Assembly (NCBI GenBank): GCA_017428785.1 | Contig: JAFRQD010000062.1 | Span: 27,611-91,610, forward strand | Direction of reading: 5' to 3' | DNA length: 64,000 bases | Origin: Bacteroidaceae bacterium | GTDB lineage: Bacteria; Bacteroidota; Bacteroidia; Bacteroidales; Bacteroidaceae | Part shown: one piece after another, positions 26,191 to 34,800 of the stretch | How the letters are laid out: each line of letters starts with the position of its first letter | Position numbering within the stretch: the stretch's first letter is position 1 | The notes under the pieces: model-generated | Databases searched by the model: none | Seen by the model: only the letters and a program-made list of their open reading frames with translations | Told to the model about the DNA's origin: nothing | Made by a program: the position numbers and the translations under genes

Positions 26191-26208
26191 AAACCCTCTG
26201 TAGGGGGG

Positions 26209-28194
26209 TTATTTCACCAGCACTTTTTGTGTATTTCCGTTGATGCTGATGATGTGGATTCCCGATTTCAGCAGCGGCCCTTCTTCCCCGCTGATGCCCT
26301 GTGCTTCGAGTCTTCCTTGTGTGGAGAAGACATAGTAGGGCGTGCCTCCCGGAATGCCGCTGATGAAGATGCGACGCCCCCAGACATGTATCTCTGCCCT
26401 CGACCATTGCTCATTGACCGTAGGCCGTTGGCTCGTGGCGAAGGCTTCCTCGTTGTATTTCAGCTTGTTGTCCATCCATGCGATGCGTCGCTCCAAGTAG
26501 TCCTTGACGTTCTGCACCTCGGCTTCGTAGCTGCCCCATAGCTTCGGGTTCTGATGGACCTTCTTGTTCATGATGGGCCATCGGATGAAATTGAGCCTTT
26601 GCGACTCCATCAGCTCGTTTGCCATGCTGTCGACATAAGCCTGCAATTCCCTGACGTTGATGCCGTTGAAGTAGCGGACATTCGCCCACATCTCTTGCAG
26701 CGCGGCTGCTGCGCTATAGTCTGATATCAGCATGCGGTCCACCAGAGTCTTGAAGTTGCCCGCATAGGAGCCTTTGGTGCGATAGATGTAGTCCGAGAGG
26801 TTGCAGATGGGGTAGGTGCGGTCGTCGTTCTCGAAGGCGAGGTCGAAGTCCCAGACAGGCTCCACGAAAAACTGCGTCTCGTAGCGGTCCTTGTACATGT
26901 AGGTGCTCCAGTAGGTGTCGGTGTTGCCGGAGAATTCTCCAACGATGAAATGCCTCAGGAAGCTTGGCATGTTGAGGTATTGCCGATAGCCCCGCTCTGG
27001 GTCTTTCCAGTAGCTCTTGTAGAGCGTGTTCTCGAAGGCGCCGTAGTATTGCTTGATGTAGTTGAACTGCAGCGACAGGATGTCGTCGGCGTCGGGGTAC
27101 TTGACGGTGACCGGCGTGTTGCGGTTGGAGGTGAAGTGCTTGGGCTCTCTCGAGGCGTAGGCATCAATCTCAATGAGGTAGCCGCCGGTGAGCATGTCGC
27201 CCTCCGTGCAGGTGCTGTCCATCTCGTAGATGTCCACGCGGTGCGGGCGGATGTCGATGGCGTCGCAGAACTGGTAGCAGCCCTTGTACTCGCCGTTCAT
27301 GAAGACATCGACAGGCTGGCAGTATGGCGTGAAGCCGATGCCCACGCGCTTGCTTATCTCGAATGCCAGGCAGTTGCGCAGCAAGGTCTTGTCGCCATAG
27401 TTGTTGATGAGCGTCCATTTCCTCGCTAGGGCTTTTGCGTTGAGAGGGCGGCGCTTCTCGCTGAACTTGATGCGATAAGGCTTCTTGGGGTGCGTCATCG
27501 AGTTGTTGCCTCTGAGGCGCGACGTGCCGTCCTGCTCGAGGATGGTCTTGCCGTCGTTCGAGATGATGCTGATGTTCGACTCAAGTTCGTTGACCTTGTC
27601 GACAGGATCGCTGCCCGATGCGGTGTGTATGACGACTGTCGGCAGGTTCGTTACCTGGTAGAACTGGCTGTCGTCGCCTGTCGAGTCGTACCCCCAGAAC
27701 TCCAGCTCCGCCATCGTGCTGCGCGTGCCTTCGATGCCTTTGTAGCGGACATAGCGGAAGGCCCGCGAGACATTCACGTCGGTGTATGTCATCTCCCAGG
27801 AAGGCGCCTCCTCCTTTATCATGAAGAGAGGCAGGGCGTCGGAGAAGTCGGGCTGGTTGGCGCCTTCAAAGAGGCCGAGCAAAGTGCGATCGGGGCCATT
27901 GCTGCGCGTGCTTGCGGCAAAGCCAATCCTCGTGATGATGTATGTGTTCCCGAGGTCGAGCCCCACCCAGCCACCGCTCGTAGAGGACGCAGCGAAGTAG
28001 GTCGTAAGGTCTCCGTCGAACGCCCATGGACCGATGTTCACGGTGGAAGAACTGCCGCCGGTGCTGTAGTTGTAGCCTTTCGGCGTGCCAATGACCGTGC
28101 CCGTCAGCTTGTGTCCTAACGGGAAGGCAGGCAGGCTGACAAGAAGGAGGAGGAAAAAGAAGAGCCCTCTGTTAGTATGTGATCTCTTGTGCAT
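26209..28194 (-). CDS. secreted CotH-kinase-family protein with N-terminal discoidin-like domain
   Basis: I start at ATG 28194 (MHKRSHTNRGLFFFLLLLVS), which gives a clean signal peptide and 661 residues; an upstream ATG at 28224 would add ten residues. Residues ~30-180 are F5/8C-like (AFDGDLTTYFAAS, WVGLDLGNTYIITRIGFA). The CotH domain follows from about 185: SRLRGNNSMTHPKKPYRIKF, KWTLINNYGDKTLLRN, VDVFMNGEYKGCYQ, and VEPVWDFDLAFENDD. CotH proteins are atypical kinases that phosphorylate secreted proteins in spore formers; the substrate in Bacteroidales is unknown. The C-terminus ends with a short sorting-like tail (SGIHIISINGNTQKVLVK). The start overlaps the GH43 gene by 23 bases, indicating coupled translation. 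Confidence 0.85.
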   Translation of the reverse strand: MHKRSHTNRGLFFFLLLLVSLPAFPLGHKLTGTVIGTPKGYNYSTGGSSSTVNIGPWAFDGDLTTYFAASSTSGGWVGLDLGNTYIITRIGFAASTRSNGPDRTLLGLFEGANQPDFSDALPLFMIKEEAPSWEMTYTDVNVSRAFRYVRYKGIEGTRSTMAELEFWGYDSTGDDSQFYQVTNLPTVVIHTASGSDPVDKVNELESNISIISNDGKTILEQDGTSRLRGNNSMTHPKKPYRIKFSEKRRPLNAKALARKWTLINNYGDKTLLRNCLAFEISKRVGIGFTPYCQPVDVFMNGEYKGCYQFCDAIDIRPHRVDIYEMDSTCTEGDMLTGGYLIEIDAYASREPKHFTSNRNTPVTVKYPDADDILSLQFNYIKQYYGAFENTLYKSYWKDPERGYRQYLNMPSFLRHFIVGEFSGNTDTYWSTYMYKDRYETQFFVEPVWDFDLAFENDDRTYPICNLSDYIYRTKGSYAGNFKTLVDRMLISDYSAAAALQEMWANVRYFNGINVRELQAYVDSMANELMESQRLNFIRWPIMNKKVHQNPKLWGSYEAEVQNVKDYLERRIAWMDNKLKYNEEAFATSQRPTVNEQWSRAEIHVWGRRIFISGIPGGTPYYVFSTQGRLEAQGISGEEGPLLKSGIHIISINGNTQKVLVK

Positions 28195-29281
28195 CAGTCG
28201 TTGGTCCCTCGACCGTGAGGACACCGTTCTCGTCGATGTTGATCTTGTCCATCAGGACGACGCGTTCTCCCGGATTGCTTGTCATGCGACCGTGATAGAC
28301 GCAGTAGCGATTGCCATCGGGCATCGTAATCACCATGTTGTGGCCTGTGCCCATCACCTTGCCGCCGCGGCTCACGTTCTCCTGCAGCACAGGATTGTTC
28401 TCTGCCTTCGTGAAGGGACCGAGTGGGTTGTCGGCTGTGGCATAACCTACTGCATAGTACTGTCCGCCATAGTGGTTCGCGCTATACATTATATAATATG
28501 TGTCGCCTTCGCGGAAGAGGTAGCTGCCTTCCGTCCAGCGGCGGTTCACCTCGCCATGCGTGGCGCTGCGGCTCTCCCATTCGCTCTGCTTGTCTTCAAG
28601 TTCTGTAGGCGGACAGAGCAGCAGCACAGGCTCTCCGATGACGCCACTGAAGTCGGGCTTCAGCTCGACGCCATAGACCCAGCTCTCCTCTATCTCCTGG
28701 AAGTTGCCGGCCTGGCGCAGGCTGTCTGCTATCTCGCTCTCCACGGCATGCTTATAGCAGCAGCGGCTGAAGTAGAGATAGCACTTGCCAGTCTTGTCGT
28801 CGAAGTAAACATTGGCATCGATGATGGGATAGGGGGGATTGAAGACAGGGCGGTCGTAGAGGTCCTTGAAGGGGCCTGCAGGAGAATCGCTGACGGCCAC
28901 ACCGATCTTGAAGTTCTCGCCTTCGTGCGTCGGGTTCTCTCTGTAGTTGGAACTATAGAAGAGATAGTACTTGCCACCACGCTCGTAAACCTCCGGCGCC
29001 CAAAAGCAGTCGAGGTTCCACTGGTTGGGGCTGCCGCCTTTATACACTTGTCCGCACGAGTCCCACTCTACGAGGTCGTCGCTCACAAAGGCTTCGAAGC
29101 CGTCGCCGAGCGAAGTGCCGTACATGTAGTAACGCCCGTCGCTGGCATGCAGCAGGAAGGGGTCGCCGAACTTCAGCGGGATGGGGTTCGTCACGGTGCT
29201 TGTCTTCATCTCGGCCTCCTTGCCAGTATTGCAAGCGAGGAAGCATAGGCACAGAAGGGCCATTAAGAGTTTAGAGTTCAT
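28172..29281 (-). CDS. GH43-type glycosidase lipoprotein
   Basis: The 369-residue protein begins with a lipoprotein signal peptide and lipobox CFLAC (Cys about residue 17). Five-bladed beta-propeller motifs of GH43/62 enzymes are seen: PLKFGDPFLLHASDGRYYMY (catalytic-base Asp region), CFWAPEVYERGGKYYLFYSS, PIIDANVYFDDKTGKCYLYF (pKa-modulating Asp), RRWTEGSYLFREGDTYYIMY (proton-donor Glu) and GTGHNMV. It should act on arabinan or xylan-type chains at the cell surface; linkage cannot be deduced. It overlaps the downstream CotH gene and follows a gamma-carbonic-anhydrase gene by 21 bases, so all may be one transcript. Confidence 0.88.
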   Translation of the reverse strand: MNSKLLMALLCLCFLACNTGKEAEMKTSTVTNPIPLKFGDPFLLHASDGRYYMYGTSLGDGFEAFVSDDLVEWDSCGQVYKGGSPNQWNLDCFWAPEVYERGGKYYLFYSSNYRENPTHEGENFKIGVAVSDSPAGPFKDLYDRPVFNPPYPIIDANVYFDDKTGKCYLYFSRCCYKHAVESEIADSLRQAGNFQEIEESWVYGVELKPDFSGVIGEPVLLLCPPTELEDKQSEWESRSATHGEVNRRWTEGSYLFREGDTYYIMYSANHYGGQYYAVGYATADNPLGPFTKAENNPVLQENVSRGGKVMGTGHNMVITMPDGNRYCVYHGRMTSNPGERVVLMDKINIDENGVLTVEGPTTDAQEITY

Positions 29282-29302
29282 AGTTTAGGGTTAAGAGTTA
29301 TC

Positions 29303-29881
29303 CTAGATTGGTTTATAGTCTTCGCTGGTTGTCACTGTTTGCGTGTTCCTTGGGTCGCTGTCGGCTTCGCGGAACCAGTCGCTGTATTCGATGTAGTGGC
29401 GTGCGTAGGTCTTGTTCAGGGCTTGAGCCTGCTCGGCGTCAACCTTCTTGATGAATTTGGCAGGCACGCCGCCCCAGAGCTCGCCGTCGCCTATCTGTGT
29501 GTTGCTGAGCACGAGCGCTCCTGCTGCTACGATGGCGCCTTTGCCCACCACGGCGTGGTCGAGCACCGTTGCGCCCATGCCGACGAGCGCTCCGTCCTGC
29601 ACTTCGCAGCCATGCAGGGTGACGCAGTGGCCGATGGTCACGTCGTCGCCCAGGATGCAAGGCGCTTTGCCGTTGAGCGTATGGATGCACGAGTTGTCCT
29701 GGATGTTCGTGCGGTTTCCTATCTTGACGAAATGTACGTCGCCTCGCACGACGGCGTTGAACCAGACGGTGCAGTCGTCGCCCATCTCCACATCGCCCAC
29801 TATCACGGCGCCTTCGCTGAAGTAACAGTGCTTGCCGAATCGGGGAGCGGGCATCCCCTTGAGTGTTTTGATTATTGCCAT
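29303..29881 (-). CDS. gamma-class carbonic anhydrase family protein (YrdA-like)
   Basis: ATG 29881 (MAIIKTLKGMPAPRFGKHCY) gives 192 residues and leaves an 18-base gap after the M24 gene; an upstream ATG would overlap that gene. Left-handed beta-helix hexapeptides run through residues 20-150 (VGDVEMGDDCTVWFNAVVRG, NRTNIQDNSCIHTL), with zinc-ligand histidines in CIHTL and TIGHCVTLHGCEV. Many proteins of this family bind zinc but have weak or unproven carbonic anhydrase activity. Cytoplasmic. Co-directional with the M24 peptidase upstream and GH43 downstream. Confidence 0.85.
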   Translation of the reverse strand: MAIIKTLKGMPAPRFGKHCYFSEGAVIVGDVEMGDDCTVWFNAVVRGDVHFVKIGNRTNIQDNSCIHTLNGKAPCILGDDVTIGHCVTLHGCEVQDGALVGMGATVLDHAVVGKGAIVAAGALVLSNTQIGDGELWGGVPAKFIKKVDAEQAQALNKTYARHYIEYSDWFREADSDPRNTQTVTTSEDYKPI

Positions 29882-29898
29882 AGATGTTGATGATTTTG

Positions 29899-31716
29899 TT
29901 ATATATGTTGCGATGGCATCGCAACACACTGAACCTTGAGCCACTGGCTGTCTTCTTTATTAAGAAGAGGAGAGAGAGCGTCATATACCTTCTTGTGATA
30001 TGCTTCGAGGTAGGCTATCTCTTCCGGCGTCATCATGTCCCAGAGGACGGGGGTGAGGTCGATGGGGCAGAGCGTGAGCGGTTCGAGACGCAGGAAGCGG
30101 CCGAACTCTGTTTCGCCGCCGTCGATGATGAGCATCGTGTTCTCGATGCGCACGCCATGCTTGCCTTGGCGATAGATGCCGGGCTCGTTGGTGACCGTCA
30201 TGCCTGCATGCAGCGGGGCGGGCTTCCATGTGTGGCGAATCTGATGAGGCCCTTCGTGGACGCACAGATACGAGCCGACGCCGTGCCCGGTGCCGTGTCC
30301 GTAGTTGATGCCGTGCTGCCACATCGCATAGCGAGCCAGCGCGTCTATCTGCGTGCCGCTGATGCCGTCGGGGAACCTGGTGAGCGCCAAGCGTATGTGT
30401 CCCTTGAGCACCAAGGTGTAGTCGAGTCGTTCCTCGTCCGTCAGCGGACCGAGCGCGATAGTTCGTGTGATGTCGGTCGTGCCGTCCTGGTACTGAGCGC
30501 CGCTGTCCAGCAGCAGCAAGCCTTTGGGCTCGAGCACGACGTCCGACTCCGGAGTGGCTTCGTAGTGGACGATGGCGCCATGCGGTCCGTAGGCGGCAAT
30601 CGTGTCGAACGAGAGGCCTCGGTACAGGTCTTGCTCTGCCCTCAAAGCCGTCAGCTTCCTGTCGATGCTGAGTTCTGTCTCCTTTCCTGCTTCTACGGCT
30701 GGCTTCAACCAACGCAGGAACTTCACCATCGCCACGCCGTCGCGAATCATCGCCCTGCGGAAACCAGCTATCTCGGCAGGGTTCTTGACCGACTTCAAAG
30801 ACCCTACCAAACCTCCCCTTAAAGGGGAGGCTTTCTGAGCCTTGTCCTCTCCCTTTAAGGGAGAGATAGAGAGGGTCTGGATTTCTCCGTATGGTTTTAC
30901 CCTTACACCTATTCTTTTTAGGTAGTCCTTTACGCTGTCGTCGAGCTTTTCGCTGTCGATGAAGAGCGTCACCTCGTCCTGAGTGAGCAGGACATAGCTG
31001 ACGAAAACGGGGTTGCAATGTACGTCGGAGCCTCGCATGTTGAGGAGCCAGGCTATTTCATCCAGTTGGGAGATGAGGATGCTGTCGGCGTTCTGCTCGC
31101 AAAGCGCCTGCCGCACGCGCTCTATCTTGCTTTCGGCCGACTCTCCGGCGAACTCCAAAGGCTGAATCTCCACCTTGTTCTTGGGGATAGGCGGGCGGTC
31201 TGTCCAGAGCTCTTCGGCAGGGTCGAGGTCCGTCCTGAGCAGGATGCCGGCCTTGCCCAACGCAGACCTCAGCTCCTCTATCTCGGCTGGCGTAAAGACT
31301 TCACCGTCCACTCCGACCGTGTTATTATTGAAGATTGAAGATTGAAGATTGAGGTCACAGCCTTCCGCCTCCTTTTCAATTTTCAATTTTCCATTTTCAA
31401 TTTGGTCTGTAAGCCAAGTGGTGATGGAAGGTGTCTCCGGCAGTCCGTCCTTCATGAGCGTGAAGGGTGTGCCTTCGAGCTGCTGGGCGGCGGCGATGAA
31501 ATAACGGCTGTCTGTCCAAAGCGCTGCGTCGGAGAGGGTGACGACGGCGGTTCCGGCACTTCCGTCGAAGCCCGAAATCCACTTCCGCGTCTGCCAATGC
31601 TCGGGCACATACTCGCCCTGATGCGGGTCCGTGCTTGGGAAGATGAAGGCACTCAGGCCGTTCCGTTGCAAATAGTCGCGTAGTGCGTTAACTCTTTCAG
31701 CGATGTGTGTTGCCAT
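29899..31716 (-). CDS. M24-family Xaa-Pro aminopeptidase with two repeat-derived in-frame insertions
   Basis: The 605-residue cytosolic aminopeptidase P-like enzyme has two creatinase N-terminal-like domains and a C-terminal pita-bread domain. The metal ligands are DSGAQYQDGTTDITRT, HGTGHGVGSYLCVHEGP, TNEPGIY and RIENTML. Residues ~105-133 (IENGKLKIEKEAEG...) are the translation of an AATTGAAAATTG-type repeat, and residues ~279-306 (SISPLKGEDKAQKASPLRGG) are the translation of a TCCCCTTAAAGGGGA palindrome. Both sit in surface-loop-like positions of the N-terminal domains and keep the frame. The core catalytic motifs are intact, so the enzyme is probably active. It removes N-terminal residues ahead of proline. 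Confidence 0.88.
   Translation of the reverse strand: MATHIAERVNALRDYLQRNGLSAFIFPSTDPHQGEYVPEHWQTRKWISGFDGSAGTAVVTLSDAALWTDSRYFIAAAQQLEGTPFTLMKDGLPETPSITTWLTDQIENGKLKIEKEAEGCDLNLQSSIFNNNTVGVDGEVFTPAEIEELRSALGKAGILLRTDLDPAEELWTDRPPIPKNKVEIQPLEFAGESAESKIERVRQALCEQNADSILISQLDEIAWLLNMRGSDVHCNPVFVSYVLLTQDEVTLFIDSEKLDDSVKDYLKRIGVRVKPYGEIQTLSISPLKGEDKAQKASPLRGGLVGSLKSVKNPAEIAGFRRAMIRDGVAMVKFLRWLKPAVEAGKETELSIDRKLTALRAEQDLYRGLSFDTIAAYGPHGAIVHYEATPESDVVLEPKGLLLLDSGAQYQDGTTDITRTIALGPLTDEERLDYTLVLKGHIRLALTRFPDGISGTQIDALARYAMWQHGINYGHGTGHGVGSYLCVHEGPHQIRHTWKPAPLHAGMTVTNEPGIYRQGKHGVRIENTMLIIDGGETEFGRFLRLEPLTLCPIDLTPVLWDMMTPEEIAYLEAYHKKVYDALSPLLNKEDSQWLKVQCVAMPSQHI
30799..30882. repeat. palindromic repeat inside the M24 peptidase gene (insertion 2)
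   Basis: ACCTCCCCTTAAAGGGGAGG and CTCTCCCTTTAAGGGAGAG lie between outer arms AGACCCT and AGGGTCT. The block is the same class as the intergenic GGGGAGGGG repeats, sits within the coding region, and is read in frame. Confidence 0.8.
31318..31404. repeat. A/T-rich repeat inside the M24 peptidase gene (insertion 1)
   Basis: TTGAAGATTGAAGATTGAAG and TTTTCAATTTTCAATTTTCC are strings found otherwise only in spacers of this window (for example near 3230 and 55150). Here they are read in frame as ENGKLKIEK and NLQSSIFNNN. Confidence 0.8.
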
Positions 31717-31730
31717 ACTTAGCGTGTTAT

Positions 31731-31825
31731 GTTCGTTGCTGCATCATGATAAATCAATTGCTGCATCATGATAAATCAATTGCTGCATCATGATAAATCA
31801 ATTGCTGCATCATGATAAATCAATC
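31731..31825. repeat. ~22-bp palindrome array, four near-identical units
   Basis: Four tandem copies of TTGCTGCATCATGATAAATC, starting with GTTCGTTG, fill the gap between the M24 gene start and the end of the channel::CotH gene. This is the longest and most regular array of the family. Confidence 0.85.
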
Positions 31826-34800
31826 AACTCCCCCTGCGGTGTTGTGTGACGGGGAAGGCGAACTTGCGTCCTCCCTTGATGTAAATGCCGTGAGACGGCG
31901 TGCCGAGGATGCGGCGGCCGCTGAGGTCGTACCATTCATCGTCAGGCCGTTTCCCGTCTGCCAACTGGTCGGGGATGCCGACGGGATTGTCGTTGCGGTA
32001 TGAGTCTCCGTAGTACCAGACGGGCTGATGCCTGTTGTCGGGCACGGGATAGCTGTCCTCGTCGAGTGTCTGGAACCAGGCCTGCTTCCCATCCGTCCTG
32101 CCGGCATTGAGCTCGTAGCACAGCTTCCCGCTTCGCATGTCGTAGTAGTCGGTGCTTTTTGCATCGGCAGACACCTGGGCGTTCCAATCCGTGTAGTAGT
32201 ATGTGTCGAGGACAATGGCTTTGCTGTTGTTGCGGCAGAGGATGTCGCCGCCGTTCGAGCTGATGTTCATGCTGCCCTTCATGAGGCAGTTTGATATGAA
32301 TCCTGTCGCCGTAGCCCAGCCCACGAGTCCTCCGCAGCAATCTACTGCGTTGCCGTTTATGCTGCCGGCGAAGATGCAATCCTGCAGCACGCCGATGCCA
32401 TCAGCCTCGCTGAAGAGGCCGGTCAGCCCGCCGTGAGTGCCGTCGCCGCTGATGGTGCCGTTGATGTCGATGTAGCTCTGGCATCGGAGCAGCGTGCCGC
32501 CCAGCAGTTCGGCAGCAAGGCCGGCAAACTTCTGGCTTGTGGTTATCGTGCCACGCACAATGAGGTCTTGCACCGTTCCCGACAGGTGGCAGAAGAGTCC
32601 GGCATAGTCCGCATTTCGAACCAGCGCGATGGTGATGGTGTGGCCGGCGCCGTCGAAGGTCCCGCTATAAGTCTTGCTTTGTCCGATCATCGTGGAGGGA
32701 TAGGCGGTGAAGTCAATGTCGTCGGTCAACACACCGCAGATGTCCGTATATCCCTGGTCTATCAGGTGTGCGAACTGATTGAGCATTTCTGCCGAAGCAA
32801 TCATGTAGTATCCGCGTTCGTCGCGTGGCAAGTATTCCAACTTGATGCGTCCGCAGTACTGACAGATGCCGTTCAGGAAGTTGTGCTCGTCCTGCATGTT
32901 GAGCGACGCGTCGTTGGTGAAGTCGCCGATGGTGGTGTAGGGCGTGCCGTCGCAATGTACGTGGGAGAAGCAATAGACAGTCTTGTGCGTCGTGTCGGGC
33001 ACGGGAGAAATGTCTGTGCCGAGTGTCTGCCTCCACGATGTACTGCCCGGCTGACAGCCTTCCAGCATGAAGCAGGCCTCGCCGTACATCACCTGGTTCT
33101 CTGTCAGAATGGTGACATCGCCGCATGCATTCGAGGCGTCCCAGTTCCCCAGGAAGTAGTTGTTCGTGGATGTGACATTGTTGCTGTTGCGAGCCAGCAG
33201 GTCGCTGCCGCTGGTGCTGACTGTGAAGTTGCTCGTGATGAGGCAGTTCGAGATGTTGGTCGAGCCGCTTGCCCATCCCGATACGCCTCCGCAACAGTTC
33301 GTTCTCGTGCCGGTTATGCTGCCGCTGATGAGGCAGTCGCGGACAATGGTCCCAGTGTTCGAGATGCCCATTATGCCGCCGTGTGTGCCGTCGCCGTTAA
33401 TCGAACTGACAATCTTCACACGGCTCTGGCACCGCTCTATCGTGGCATTCTCTGTCTGTGCCGCTATGCCGCCGGCATACTTGTCGGATGTCGTGATAGT
33501 GCCTTCCGTGATGAGGTCGTGCACATAGCCGGAGAGGTAGCGGAACAGACCGGCATATTGCTCCGTCCGGCTCTGGTTCAACTTGATTTTGTGCCCTGCT
33601 CCGTCGAACTCTCCCTTGTAGTAACTGCCGTTGCCTATCATGGTGTTCCGATAGGAAGAGAAGTCGATGTCGGCCTTCAGCACAGCGCCGAGCGATACTT
33701 GCCCCGAGTTGACGCGATTGGCGAACTCAGCCAAGTCGGCCGCCGAAGCAATCTCCATAACCTCCTGCTCCTCGCCGCTTGTGTCGTTGTTGATGAATCT
33801 GTCGAGCCACGCGACACGGTTCTCCACGTACTCCTTCATCCATCCCACCTCGACTTCATACGAACCTCCGGCTCGCGGATTGACCTGTATCAGTTGGTCC
33901 AATATGGGCCACCGCATAAAGTTCAGGCGTTGGGATTGCATCATCTCTGCCGCCATCGAGTCGATGTATGCGGTGAGACTCTCGGCGGTAATGCCCAAGT
34001 GCTCTCGCGCATCGTTCCACATCGCCGCCATCGAGTCGCGAAGAGCTTTGTCGGAGAACAGCCTTTTGAGCAATGCCCGCGAGTTCCCTGCGCCGCCACG
34101 GGCAAGGGAAAGGAAGTCCCCGAGGTCGTTCGTCGGGAAGTTTCGGTAGTCGTTGTCGAAAGCATTGTCAAAGTCCCAGACAGGTCCGACACGGAATAAG
34201 TCCTCGTTTCGCTCTTTCGTCAGATAGCAACTCCAGAAGGCATCGGGATTGCCAGCCAGCTCTTCTGTCAGGAAGTACTGCAGAAAGCTCCTCTCGTCGA
34301 GTCGTGAGCGGAAGCCCAACACAGGGTCGTCGAAGTTGGATGCCAGTATCTTCGCCTCCATCAGGTTGAACTCGCGACGGATATACGCCGCCTGTTCTGT
34401 CACAATCTCATCGTCGCTCGGGCTCTTGATGGTAATGGGATTGCCTGCCGCACTTGTGAACCATGAGGCTTCATTGCTGGCGTAGCCGTCAAGCTCAAGC
34501 AGGTAGCCACCCGTCAGCGCCTCGCCTTCGGTGTCGGAAGGCTGCATCTCCCAGATATCGATGCGGTTCCTGTCAACAGACAACTGGTCGGTCAGTTGGT
34601 AACAACCGCGGTATTCACCGTTGACTATGACGTCCACCGGTTCGCTCCACGGCACGTAGTCCATCCCCATTCGACGCGCTATCTCGAATGCCACGAGGTT
34701 GTGCATCAGGGTTTTGTCGTCGTAGTTGTTGATGAGCGTCCATTTCTTGGCTTTCGCCGGCGAACGCATATCAGAGTTCCTGAAGATGCGGTGTGACTCG

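Noticed and set aside
25818-26192. Frames of 124 and 86 codons before the CotH gene end
   Set aside because: Repeat translations (PTPLPIKKRG, PSPFGNGRG); no promoter or homology.
31731-31825. Possible CRISPR array (four evenly spaced repeats)
   Set aside because: The units are contiguous and there are no unique spacers between them; no cas gene is in the window.
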